A stretch of 64,000 nt of DNA from positions 930,001 through 994,000 of the forward strand of contig NZ_WKKF01000001.1 in the NCBI RefSeq assembly GCF_009674765.1. Reading direction: 5' to 3'. The notes beneath the pieces are model-generated. The model was not told the DNA's origin and ran no database searches. It saw only the letters and a program-made list of their open reading frames with translations. The stretch is from Metabacillus idriensis. GTDB taxonomy: Bacteria > Bacillota > Bacilli > Bacillales > Bacillaceae. Positions 8,723 to 16,104 of this stretch are shown here, in pieces (positions within the stretch are counted from its first letter, which is position 1; the number at the start of each line of letters is the position of its first letter). A program made the position numbers and the translations under genes.

Positions 8723-9657
8723 CATGAATTCATAAACGTTCGAATCGCTTCTCTATTTTCCTCAATATTTAGATCCAACACAGATCCTGCTCCGTCATAT
8801 CGTGCATTTTCAAAGGTGCCGTCAACGGGAATGCGCATTGTTTCCAAATCGGATTTATTGGTAATCATGTCTTTTGCAATGAAAATCCCAGTGGACGTAT
8901 CCACATTGGTATTAATATAAGGTGTGATGACTCCAGCCAGTTTAGGGAGTTTTGTTACGCCCTCTACAGTAAGCATATCTTTCATTAACAGATTCATCAC
9001 TTCCTGCTGTCGCCTTACTCTGCCGAAGTCACTGTCGGCTCCGCCGCGGTAGCGCACGTATCCTAATAAGTGCTCTCCGTCAAGCTTTTGCAGTCCAGGT
9101 TCTATCGTTACACCGATTTTTTCTGACATTTGCTGCTCGACATTTATTTCTACGCCTTCTGGAAAGGCTGTATCAATCATGCTTTCGAATCCTTTAAAGT
9201 CAATGATTGCATAATGCTGAATATCGATATCAAAATTATGCTTTATGGTTTTGCGCAGCAGGTCCGGACCGCCGATGGCAAAAGCGGCATTTATTTTATT
9301 CTGGCCGTGACCCGGAATTTCCACTTAGGAATCCCGCATAATCGAAAGCAGCTTTGGTTTATTTGTTTTTTCATTGTATTGAGCAATCATGATTGTATCT
9401 GTGCGCGGATGTTTTTCTCCTCTTGAATCACTGCCAAGCACAAGAACATTTGTGTTTCCATTTTCATCTTTTTGGCCATTGAAGGAATATTCCTTCTTTT
9501 TTATGTTTGATTCTGCTGCGGTTTTATTTACGCCTGAGAGAAATTGATCGTAGGCGAACCAGCTAAGTCCCGCAAACAGAAGAGTAAAGATAGAGAAAAA
9601 GATCAGGACTCTCTTTTTGCCGCTTTTTTTCTTTTGCAGATGTTTATCTGAACGCAT
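8722..9657 (-). pseudogene. LCP-family wall-polymer ligase gene interrupted by one in-frame TAA
   Basis: LytR-CpsA-Psr (Tag/LytR) enzymes attach teichoic acids and other glycopolymers to peptidoglycan at the outer membrane face. The first 110 codons give a cytoplasmic basic tail, one membrane helix (about 18-36) and the LCP motifs GSDSRG and RTDTIM, reaching LLSIMRDS. The next codon is TAA (9327-9325). The same frame then continues as VEIPGHGQNKINAAFAIGG for 200 more codons. Relatives have an aromatic residue here (RDT-Y-V), so a Tyr codon TAT or TAC has become TAA. No shift or deletion is seen and the frame is otherwise intact to its end at 8722. It is either a recent pseudogene or a base-call error. 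Confidence 0.85.
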
Positions 9658-9750
9658 AGTAAACCCTCATTTCTAAAACATTGGAACTGACTACTAGTAT
9701 ACTTGCTTTTACCTGATATGTGGGATGTTAGATTTTGGAATTGATTGAAT

Positions 9751-9858
9751 GGATACCTTTATAGGCTCAGGTATCCTATTGTAAAGGATTTCATAGCAGT
9801 TGAACAGAGGAAAATGACGCAGAATCGCACGAAAAGGAATGGATTCGATTCCTTTTTT
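9751..9858 (+). other. Orphan hairpin plus intrinsic terminator with no gene before it
   Basis: GGATACCT (9751-9758) pairs exactly with AGGTATCC (9769-9776). About 55 bases later, AAAAGGAAT-GGATTCG-ATTCCTTTTTT (9832-9858) is a plus-strand terminator. The upstream gene is divergent, so nothing coding is ended here. It could be a short RNA or a leader attenuating the phosphatase gene that starts at 9956. Confidence 0.5.
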
Positions 9859-9955
9859 CATTGTCTTTACAAAAATTAATAATCCTTTACCTGAACTTTA
9901 GATGCCCTTCATTCTGGCGTGCTACGTTAGAAGCATCAAAAGGAGGGAAGCAGAT

Positions 9956-11512
9956 TTGAAGCATACTGTAAAAATGGCATCCATGTTCTTTTTAGTCGTG
10001 TTTATCCTTTTTCTTGCATCAGTGTATGGCGGGAGTCAGGGACGCGCCGGTACAGGTGAAAATCAGCTTTCGGAGATTCATTTGCTTGGCATGAATGATT
10101 TGCATGGGCAGCTGAATACGCATTCTGTGCTTTCTGGAAAAAAAGTTGGCGGAGCAGAATATTTATCTGCTCATGTAAACAGACTTAGACAGGAACACGA
10201 ACACACGATGCTTGTTCATGCAGGCGATATGACAGGCGGAAGTCCTCCCATTTCTTCTCTTTTTCAAGATGAACCGACCGCAGAATTCTTAAATCAGCTC
10301 CGTGTAGATGTCGGCACTCCCGGAAACCACGAATTTGACCAGGGAGCAGACGAACTCATGAGGCTTGTAAGCGGAGGATTCCATCCTAAAACAGGTTTCT
10401 TTAAAGGCACTCATTCGGATTATATTTCAGCAAATGTCATCAATAAAAAAACAGGAAAACCGATGTTTCCCGCCTATTCAATAAAAGAAATAGATGGTGT
10501 CAGAATTGGATTTATCGGTGTCGTCACGACAGAAACGAATCAATTTCTGCTGCCGGAAAATCAAGATCAAATTGAAATCATTGATGAAACAGAAGCTATC
10601 AATCAAACAGTTGAACAATTAAATAAAAAAGGGGTAAAATCCATCGTCGTTCTAGCGCATGTGGGAGCAAATTCAGATGAAAACGGGGAGAATGCAGGCG
10701 AAGCTTTAACCGAGATGGCGCCAAACATCAGTGATGAAGTCGATGTGATCTTCGGAGCGCACAGTCATCAGCATGCCAATACGGTTGTAGATAACAAGCT
10801 GATCGTTCAAAGCTACTCGTACGGTAAAGCTCTATCAGACGTGACATTAACGATTGACCGCAAAAAGAAAGAGATCGTTCAAAAAGAGGCTGAAATTGTC
10901 TTAACGGACCATAATACCGTCAAGCCTGACCAATCTGCCCTTCAACTGATTAAGAAATTTGAGGATAGGATTGGAGAAGAATACAGCACTCCTGTTGGAA
11001 GTCTTCCTCAAAACCTTTCCAGAAAGAAGAATGATCAGGGTGAGTCTCCTTTAGCAGCCTTCATAGCAGGCGCGCTGAATGAGGATATGAACACAAAGAT
11101 CTCCATGGTCCACCATGGCGGTATACGAGAGAGTTTAAAAGCAGGAAAGATAACAAAGCAGCAGGTTATAGCCGCGCTTCCTTTTCACCATTACGCAGTA
11201 AAGGTTAAAATGACCGGTAAAGAAGTAAAAACAATCCTTGAACAGCAGTGGGCTTTAAAAGCTGAAAATTTACTACAAATAGAGGGAATCACCTATTCCA
11301 TCAATCGAAATGCGCCACACGGTGAAAGAATCAGTGATATAAAGAACACACGGGGAGAATTGATTCAGGATCACCGCACTTATACCGTCGCAACAAGCAA
11401 CTACCTTGCTTCGGGCGGTGACGGATTTAAGGGGTTTAAACAAACGGAACTGATTAAAATGGGACCTGAATTATCAGATGTACTAGCGGGTAAGCTTGAT
11501 AAAATTAATTAA
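9956..11512 (+). CDS. Exported bifunctional metallophosphatase / 5'-nucleotidase
   Basis: This calcineurin-like phosphoesterase of the UshA/CpdB/5'-nucleotidase type probably releases phosphate or nucleosides from extracellular nucleotides. The start is TTG 9956 behind AAAAGGAGGGA; the earlier in-frame ATG has no RBS. A basic N-terminus and a hydrophobic segment (about residues 7-27) act as signal or anchor. Metal-site motifs follow in order: MNDLHGQ, HAGDMTGGS, GNHEFD, LAHVG and GAHSHQH. The C-terminal nucleotide-recognition domain contains HHGGIRESL and SNYLASGGDGF. It is 518 aa. A paralogue without a signal peptide lies at 38530. Confidence 0.88.
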   Translation: MKHTVKMASMFFLVVFILFLASVYGGSQGRAGTGENQLSEIHLLGMNDLHGQLNTHSVLSGKKVGGAEYLSAHVNRLRQEHEHTMLVHAGDMTGGSPPISSLFQDEPTAEFLNQLRVDVGTPGNHEFDQGADELMRLVSGGFHPKTGFFKGTHSDYISANVINKKTGKPMFPAYSIKEIDGVRIGFIGVVTTETNQFLLPENQDQIEIIDETEAINQTVEQLNKKGVKSIVVLAHVGANSDENGENAGEALTEMAPNISDEVDVIFGAHSHQHANTVVDNKLIVQSYSYGKALSDVTLTIDRKKKEIVQKEAEIVLTDHNTVKPDQSALQLIKKFEDRIGEEYSTPVGSLPQNLSRKKNDQGESPLAAFIAGALNEDMNTKISMVHHGGIRESLKAGKITKQQVIAALPFHHYAVKVKMTGKEVKTILEQQWALKAENLLQIEGITYSINRNAPHGERISDIKNTRGELIQDHRTYTVATSNYLASGGDGFKGFKQTELIKMGPELSDVLAGKLDKIN

Positions 11513-11516
11513 CATT

Positions 11517-11548
11517 AAGCCGAAGCAAAAATACGCTTCGACTTATTT
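11517..11548 (+). terminator. Weak hairpin after the 5'-nucleotidase gene
   Basis: AAGCCGAAGC pairs with GCTTCGACTT, allowing a mismatch. The T tract is short, so termination strength is uncertain. Confidence 0.4.
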
Positions 11549-11563
11549 CCAAAGGATGGCTAG

Positions 11564-11899
11564 TCAATCCTGTCCATATCCTGCATCTTTATCCGGATGC
11601 GTAAAAGGAAAGCCCTCGGGCTTTTTTTTGCTTTCAATCAGCTCACGGTTCTCACTAGTATTCCAGCCGATGTCGTTTGTTGGGTGAACCCATTGATCGC
11701 CTGCCATAATCGCAGGATCGACCTCATCACTCCATTGGTTTAAGGGAGATTGTCTGGAGTTATAAAAACTGTCTCCAATGACAACACCGTGCTCGTTGAT
11801 GAAGGGCTTTTGCATGCTGATTCCTGTGCCTTTCCATGACGGGGCACTGGCTTGATGGGGAAGGGTATCGTCTAAAGAATACTCATCTTTTTTGCTCAT
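11564..11899 (-). CDS. Small conserved hypothetical protein (DUF3905-like)
   Basis: This is a soluble 111-residue acidic protein with no membrane segment, rich in Asp, Pro and Trp. Conspicuous stretches are PSWKGTGISMQKPF, GVVIGDSFYNSRQSPLNQWS and DQWVHPTNDIGWNT. From memory these resemble the DUF3905 family of Bacillaceae, whose function is unknown. The start at 11899 is preceded by GGAGGTG; five earlier in-frame codons overlap that RBS and are excluded. It converges on the phosphatase gene. Confidence 0.65.
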   Translation of the reverse strand: MSKKDEYSLDDTLPHQASAPSWKGTGISMQKPFINEHGVVIGDSFYNSRQSPLNQWSDEVDPAIMAGDQWVHPTNDIGWNTSENRELIESKKKPEGFPFTHPDKDAGYGQD

Positions 11900-11989
11900 C
11901 CTGTTCACCTCCATTTTTAGTATGTTCTTTTAAAAGCCCGGATATGAAAGAATGCCTATGGCTATGCTACTAAAAAAGGAGTGATCATC

Positions 11990-12127
11990 ATGAATCAGGA
12001 ATTTCCAGTCGCTATGCTTCAGGAGGAGTACTTGGAAAAAGTGAAGAAAATGGAAAATGAGCTTCGCGCTGAAACAGGCGAAGAAATCGTTCTCATCGCT
12101 TATCAGCACAAACAAGACCATAATTGA
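11990..12127 (+). CDS. Small hypothetical protein, 45 aa
   Basis: The ORF runs from ATG 11990 to TGA 12125-12127 behind a good RBS (AAAAAAGGAGTGATCATC). The protein begins MNQEFPVAMLQEEYLEKVKK and ends in YQHKQDHN. It is charged, helical-looking and has no membrane segment. I do not recognise the family. It is the first of three closely packed small genes reading the same way, which may be cotranscribed. Confidence 0.6.
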   Translation: MNQEFPVAMLQEEYLEKVKKMENELRAETGEEIVLIAYQHKQDHN

Positions 12128-12213
12128 CTCGTTTTCCCTCTCATAAGATGAAACGTAAGGTTCACACTAAATGTAGTGAGGAATTCTCACACATCTGCCT
12201 GAGGGGGATTTTC

Positions 12214-12390
12214 ATGAAAAGAAAAGCTGCAAGAGATCAAGCGCTAAAAAACAATTTCACACCGAAAGAAAGCCTGCCTGATACGGAATTCTCAAGCGAG
12301 GCTGTATATAGTCAGGAAAATCCGGCTAAAGGCGCAAACCGCAACAGCAAAAATGGAAGCAAAGGGCGCTCCGGAGGTTCATTTTCATGA
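12214..12390 (+). CDS. Small basic hypothetical protein, 58 aa
   Basis: The start is ATG 12214 behind GAGGGGG. The product begins MKRKAARDQALKNNFTP and ends in a Gly/Ser/Asn-rich basic tail (NRNSKNGSKGRSGGSFS). It is hydrophilic and probably disordered, like many minor spore or coat proteins, but I do not recognise a named family. Its TGA overlaps the next ATG (ATGA), showing translational coupling to the following small gene. Confidence 0.6.
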   Translation: MKRKAARDQALKNNFTPKESLPDTEFSSEAVYSQENPAKGANRNSKNGSKGRSGGSFS

Positions 12391-12566
12391 CAAAGAAAAC
12401 AAACAAAAGCGCACACAGCGAACAGCATAAAAAGCCGATGGAGCCAAGTCTCCTTGAAGAAGAGTTTGGAACCGAAATGGGCGATTACAACTCAGCCAAA
12501 TTTATAGATGCATTTGCAGAGAAAAAAGCAAAGTCATGCAAAAAAAGCGACAAGCAAGAGAGTTAA
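12387..12566 (+). CDS. Small hydrophilic hypothetical protein, 59 aa
   Basis: ATG 12387 overlaps the stop of the preceding small gene. GGAGG lies 9 bases upstream, inside that gene. The product is Lys/Glu/Ser-rich (begins MTKKTNKSAHSEQHKKP, contains EEEFGTEMGDYNSAKFIDAFAEKK) and has no membrane segment. Function unknown. A strong terminator starts 11 bases after the stop, so this ends the small-gene unit. Confidence 0.6.
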   Translation: MTKKTNKSAHSEQHKKPMEPSLLEEEFGTEMGDYNSAKFIDAFAEKKAKSCKKSDKQES

Positions 12567-12576
12567 GGGGAAAAGA

Positions 12577-12619
12577 AAAGCGGAACCGCTGATGCTTGTG
12601 CATCTGGTTCCGCTTTTCG
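12577..12619. terminator. Strong bidirectional terminator
   Basis: AAAGCGGAACC ... GGTTCCGCTTT hairpin with A/T-rich flanks on both sides, between the small-gene unit and the convergent radical SAM gene. Confidence 0.85.
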
Positions 12620-12621
12620 TG

Positions 12622-14388
12622 TTAACTAACTTTATCTTCAAGTTTTCGTTCTGTCACTGCGTAAGGAGTCGTCTTCAGCGTGATTGGATCGTAATGCACA
12701 AGGACAATGCTCTCTCCTTTGATCAGCTCGCCCGTTCTCAAATAGGCATCAAGCTGGAACGGCACTTTATCAAGCACAGTATGCTTATATAAGTCTTTTT
12801 CAGCAAATGCTTTCTTTTCAAATTCTTCGCCAAGCAGGCCCGGATTTGAGAGGATGGTTTGATAGAGCTTGCTTCTTTCTGTTTTTGACAGCATATCATC
12901 CCACCACGGTTTGCGCGGTTTATGTTTTTGAGAAGACAGGTAATCAAACTTCATAAAGCCTTCAGCAATAGCTGCCTGCTCTTTATAACGAGAGGACAGG
13001 AAGGTATAAAGCCGTTTAAATAAGTCTTCAAGCTGATGACCGATGCGGACCCAGCCCTGCTCGTCCCAATACGTTCCGAATGCCTGAAAGAAGTCAAATG
13101 GAGTATCAAAGACATCTTTAATTAAATATTCAATCGTAGCATCCATGCGATGGTCGTTCCAATACTTCTCCAAAACATCCTCAACCTGTTTAATCTTCAC
13201 AATGTCCTCAAACGGGAGCACATTGTTTTTCAAAATCTCATATGGAGAGTGATCCATATAGACGTAATCATGATCAGCAGCACGGAGACGCAAACCTGTT
13301 CCGCGCAGCATTTTCAGGAATCCAAGCTGCATTTCTTCAGGACGCATTTCAAACACATCATTAAAGGTTTTACGGAATGACGTGTAATCTTCTTCGGGAA
13401 GACCTGCAATTAAATCCAGATGCTGATCAATTTTTCCGCCTTCTTTTACCATCGTGACGGTACGTGTCAGTTTGCTGAAGTTCTGGCGTCTCATCACAAG
13501 ATCATTCGTTGCGTCATTTGTAGACTGTACGCCGATTTCAAAACGGAACAATCCTTTAGGAGCGTTATCGTTTAAAAATTGAATGACTTCAGGGCGCATG
13601 ATGTCAGCAGTTATTTCAAACTGAAACACCGTTCCCGGCAGATGCTCATCAATTAAAAATTGGAACATCTCCATTGCGTAGCTTCTGCTGATATTAAACG
13701 TACGGTCAACAAATTTAATCGTTTTTGCTCCGTTTTTCATCAAGTAACGAATGTCGTCTTTTACTTTTTCGCGATCAAAATAACGTACACCCACTTCGAT
13801 CGATGAAAGACAGAACTGACAGCTGAAAGGGCATCCTCTGCTCGTTTCAATATAAGTGACGCGCTTTGAGAGGTGGGGAATATCTTCTTCGAAACGGAAG
13901 GGAGAGGCGAGTTCAGCCAGATTGATTTTATTTCGCTGCGGATTAATCATAATGCTGCCATTTTCTCTATAGGCAATTCCGCTTACGTTTTTAAAGTTTT
14001 GTTCGGCCTGCAGCTCTTTTAGAAACTGTTTAAATGTTTCTTCACCTTCACCGATCACGATATGGTCGACCTCGGGAATCTGTTCCATCCATTCTCTTGT
14101 ATCGTATGTTACTTCAGGACCGCCAAGAAGAATAATGAGCGATGGATTTATTTTTTTCATCATTTTAATAATCTTGATTGTTTCTTCTATGTTCCATATA
14201 TAGCAGCTGAAACCGACAACATCAGGCTGCATGCGGAAAAGATCTGTTACAACATTCATAGCAGGATCTTTAATCGTATACTCAGCAAGCGTCACATCGA
14301 ATTCCGGCTGTGCATGTGCTTTTAGACAGCGGAGGGCAAGACTGGTATGGATATATTTTGCATTTAATGTACTCAGTACAACTTTCAT
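12622..14388 (-). CDS. B12-binding domain radical SAM protein
   Basis: The predicted radical SAM enzyme has an N-terminal cobalamin-binding Rossmann domain (about residues 1-140, with VGFSCYIWN and LLGGPEVTYD). The radical SAM core follows, with the cluster motif CPFSCQFC at about residues 190-197. A C-terminal region (about 420-570) looks like DUF4080. Such enzymes often methylate or rearrange unactivated carbons; the substrate here is unknown. It is 588 aa. The RBS is poor (GTGGTG). It stands alone between terminators, so context gives no pathway. Confidence 0.85.
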   Translation of the reverse strand: MKVVLSTLNAKYIHTSLALRCLKAHAQPEFDVTLAEYTIKDPAMNVVTDLFRMQPDVVGFSCYIWNIEETIKIIKMMKKINPSLIILLGGPEVTYDTREWMEQIPEVDHIVIGEGEETFKQFLKELQAEQNFKNVSGIAYRENGSIMINPQRNKINLAELASPFRFEEDIPHLSKRVTYIETSRGCPFSCQFCLSSIEVGVRYFDREKVKDDIRYLMKNGAKTIKFVDRTFNISRSYAMEMFQFLIDEHLPGTVFQFEITADIMRPEVIQFLNDNAPKGLFRFEIGVQSTNDATNDLVMRRQNFSKLTRTVTMVKEGGKIDQHLDLIAGLPEEDYTSFRKTFNDVFEMRPEEMQLGFLKMLRGTGLRLRAADHDYVYMDHSPYEILKNNVLPFEDIVKIKQVEDVLEKYWNDHRMDATIEYLIKDVFDTPFDFFQAFGTYWDEQGWVRIGHQLEDLFKRLYTFLSSRYKEQAAIAEGFMKFDYLSSQKHKPRKPWWDDMLSKTERSKLYQTILSNPGLLGEEFEKKAFAEKDLYKHTVLDKVPFQLDAYLRTGELIKGESIVLVHYDPITLKTTPYAVTERKLEDKVS

Positions 14389-14472
14389 TTAAAACACCAC
14401 TTCTACCTTAATTTTTGAATCAATCTATTCTATCACATTTTAGCCATAAAAGAAGGAGAGTATAAAACATGG

Positions 14473-14503
14473 AAAAAACCATCACCGGTGATGGTGATGG
14501 TTT
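14473..14503 (-). terminator. Minus-strand terminator downstream of ykrP
   Basis: Read on the minus strand, AAACCATCACC ... GGTGATGGTTTTTT forms a hairpin followed by six Ts. The family B repeat element lies between it and the end of the ykrP gene. Confidence 0.7.
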
Positions 14504-14518
14504 GAATCTTTGTTAAAA

Positions 14519-14736
14519 GCTCTTTTCGTAAACATTGTTGCTTTTAGACTATATGTTTAAAACCATAAGTGGATTGTAGCGGAAGGAACTTGACTCCTGC
14601 GGGAAATAGAGGGAGATGGGAGACCCCGGAGGCATAGCCGAGGAGGCTCCCACCCTCCCCGCGGAAAGCAAGTTCCTGAAGCGGAAAGCAACGGACAATA
14701 TTTATAATCAAAAACAACAATTTATTCGAAAACAGC
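14519..14736. repeat. Palindromic repeat family B, copy 1
   Basis: About 218 bp with imperfect terminal inverted repeats: GCTCTTTTCGTAAACATTGTTG at the left and CAACAATTTATTCGAAAACAGC at the right. Inner landmarks are GTGGATTGTAGCGGA, GGGAGACCCCGGAGGC, CCGCGGAAAGCAAGTTCCTG and AACGGACAATATTTAT. The same order occurs in the copy at 21087. No ORF is evident inside. Confidence 0.85.
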
Positions 14737-14762
14737 TTTGTTATAAGAGATGTTGCGCTTTT

Positions 14763-15782
14763 TTATCGATATTGAACCTTTTCTTCTCTGTTCTTAAAGT
14801 ATTTCTTTAAATTCGTAGCCTTCAGTTCAATAATCGGCTGTGTCACAGTTTTGACAAAGTTTGTTGATAAGATAAACGTTAACAGAATGGACAGGAGAAT
14901 AATCAGTGTGACGCTCTGATAATCCTTAAGCCATTCAAGAGCATCGCTGTTTCTGAACGATTTGACAATGAAACCGTGCAGCAGATAAACATAGAATGTT
15001 CTTGTTCCCCAATGAGTGAAGAAAAAGTTTCTCTTCGGTATCAGGGACAGAAAACTGAATGTCAGAATAAATGTCAGACTGTAGAATCCTAATCGGATAA
15101 ATGCATCAGCCGCATCTGCATTGCTTACTGCAGAATAGGGCTTTGATCCGAACAGCCATTCATAATCAAAATCAAGATTGAAATAGGCAATAAACGTTAC
15201 AAGCAATAATGCAATGGATGCTAAACGAACCTTCGCCGTTGTTAATTTCTTAAAATGTGATTTATCAAGATAGAATCCAGCTAAAAAGAGCGGGAAGAAC
15301 ACAAATGTTCTCGATACACTCAAGTAATTGCTGGCTGAATCAACATAGCCGATCGCTACTCCAAGTCCGATTGCAATCAGCATCGCCAGTCGCTTATCGA
15401 GTTTAGTGTAAGCAAATAAGAACAAATTCCAAAAGAATAAACTCATAAGGAACCACAGCGACCAGTGCGGATCAAATGGATCAACAGCAAGCGTGTTTCC
15501 GGATTCCACTAAGAAGTAATACACAGAGTAAATTCCCTGAAAGATCAAATAAGGGATAATCAGTTTTTTAAAGATTTTCTGCACATAGCCCTTTTTGTTG
15601 TATCCTTTAGCAAAGAACCCTGATATTAAAATAAAGGCCGGCATATGAAAGGTATACAAAAACTTATAAACATTCAGCATAAATTCATTATCATCAATAA
15701 ATGAGCGAATTACATGACCAAACACAACAAGTATGATCAGAATAAACTTCGCATTATCGAAATAGCTCTCACGATTTTTCAT
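14763..15782 (-). CDS. ykrP: Acyltransferase-3 family membrane protein YkrP
   Basis: This polytopic membrane protein (339 aa, about ten helices) belongs to the acyltransferase_3 / OpgC-like family, which transfers acetyl or similar groups to envelope polysaccharides. The N-terminal block YFDNAKFILIILVVFGHVIR carries the family's conserved His (FGH). FHMPAFILISGFFA follows. The start at 15782 is chosen because MKNRESYFDN aligns with the family; its RBS (GGGTGAT) is mediocre. Adjacency to kinE is as in B. subtilis. The acceptor is unknown. Confidence 0.82.
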   Translation of the reverse strand: MKNRESYFDNAKFILIILVVFGHVIRSFIDDNEFMLNVYKFLYTFHMPAFILISGFFAKGYNKKGYVQKIFKKLIIPYLIFQGIYSVYYFLVESGNTLAVDPFDPHWSLWFLMSLFFWNLFLFAYTKLDKRLAMLIAIGLGVAIGYVDSASNYLSVSRTFVFFPLFLAGFYLDKSHFKKLTTAKVRLASIALLLVTFIAYFNLDFDYEWLFGSKPYSAVSNADAADAFIRLGFYSLTFILTFSFLSLIPKRNFFFTHWGTRTFYVYLLHGFIVKSFRNSDALEWLKDYQSVTLIILLSILLTFILSTNFVKTVTQPIIELKATNLKKYFKNREEKVQYR

Positions 15783-16104
15783 ACAATCACCCATTTTCAC
15801 AGAAGTCATAAGAGGCTCCCGAGTTTAGTTTCCCCACAAGCAGTCTTTGTTACCCTTTTACCCATCTTACAAAGAGTTTAAAACAGCCAGGTTGGAATAT
15901 AAGCCATTTTAAAAGGATTGTAAAGAACATGTAAGGTATATGTAAAATGTTAAAATATTTGCATTTTTTGTCTGAATTGAATTGTTTGTGTAGGTACTAT
16001 GGAGTAAAATTGTCACTTAACAGAAAATGATGAAGGACAATTCAGTTTCATGTTGAATTTAAAAAGGATGAAAATTTGCCCGGCGGCAAGGAGCGAAAAA
16101 TAGC
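15783..16104. other. ykrP-kinE divergent intergenic region
   Basis: These 322 bases hold the divergent control region. The only strong structure seen is a set of three TGTAA(A/G) hexamers at exact 11-base spacing (15919-15946). AT content is high near kinE. No ORF with an RBS is present apart from the kinE start (AAGGAG at about 16089). Confidence 0.6.
15919..15946 (-). promoter_or_regulatory. Three phased TTTACA-type hexamers (PhoP-box-like)
   Basis: On the minus strand the order is TTTACA-N5-CTTACA-N5-TTTACA, with exact 11-base periodicity. Direct TT(A/T/C)A(C/T)A hexamers spaced this way are the form of PhoP boxes in Bacillus. The orientation would suit ykrP, whose start is 137 bases downstream. 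The match to PhoP is inferred from pattern only. Confidence 0.35.
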
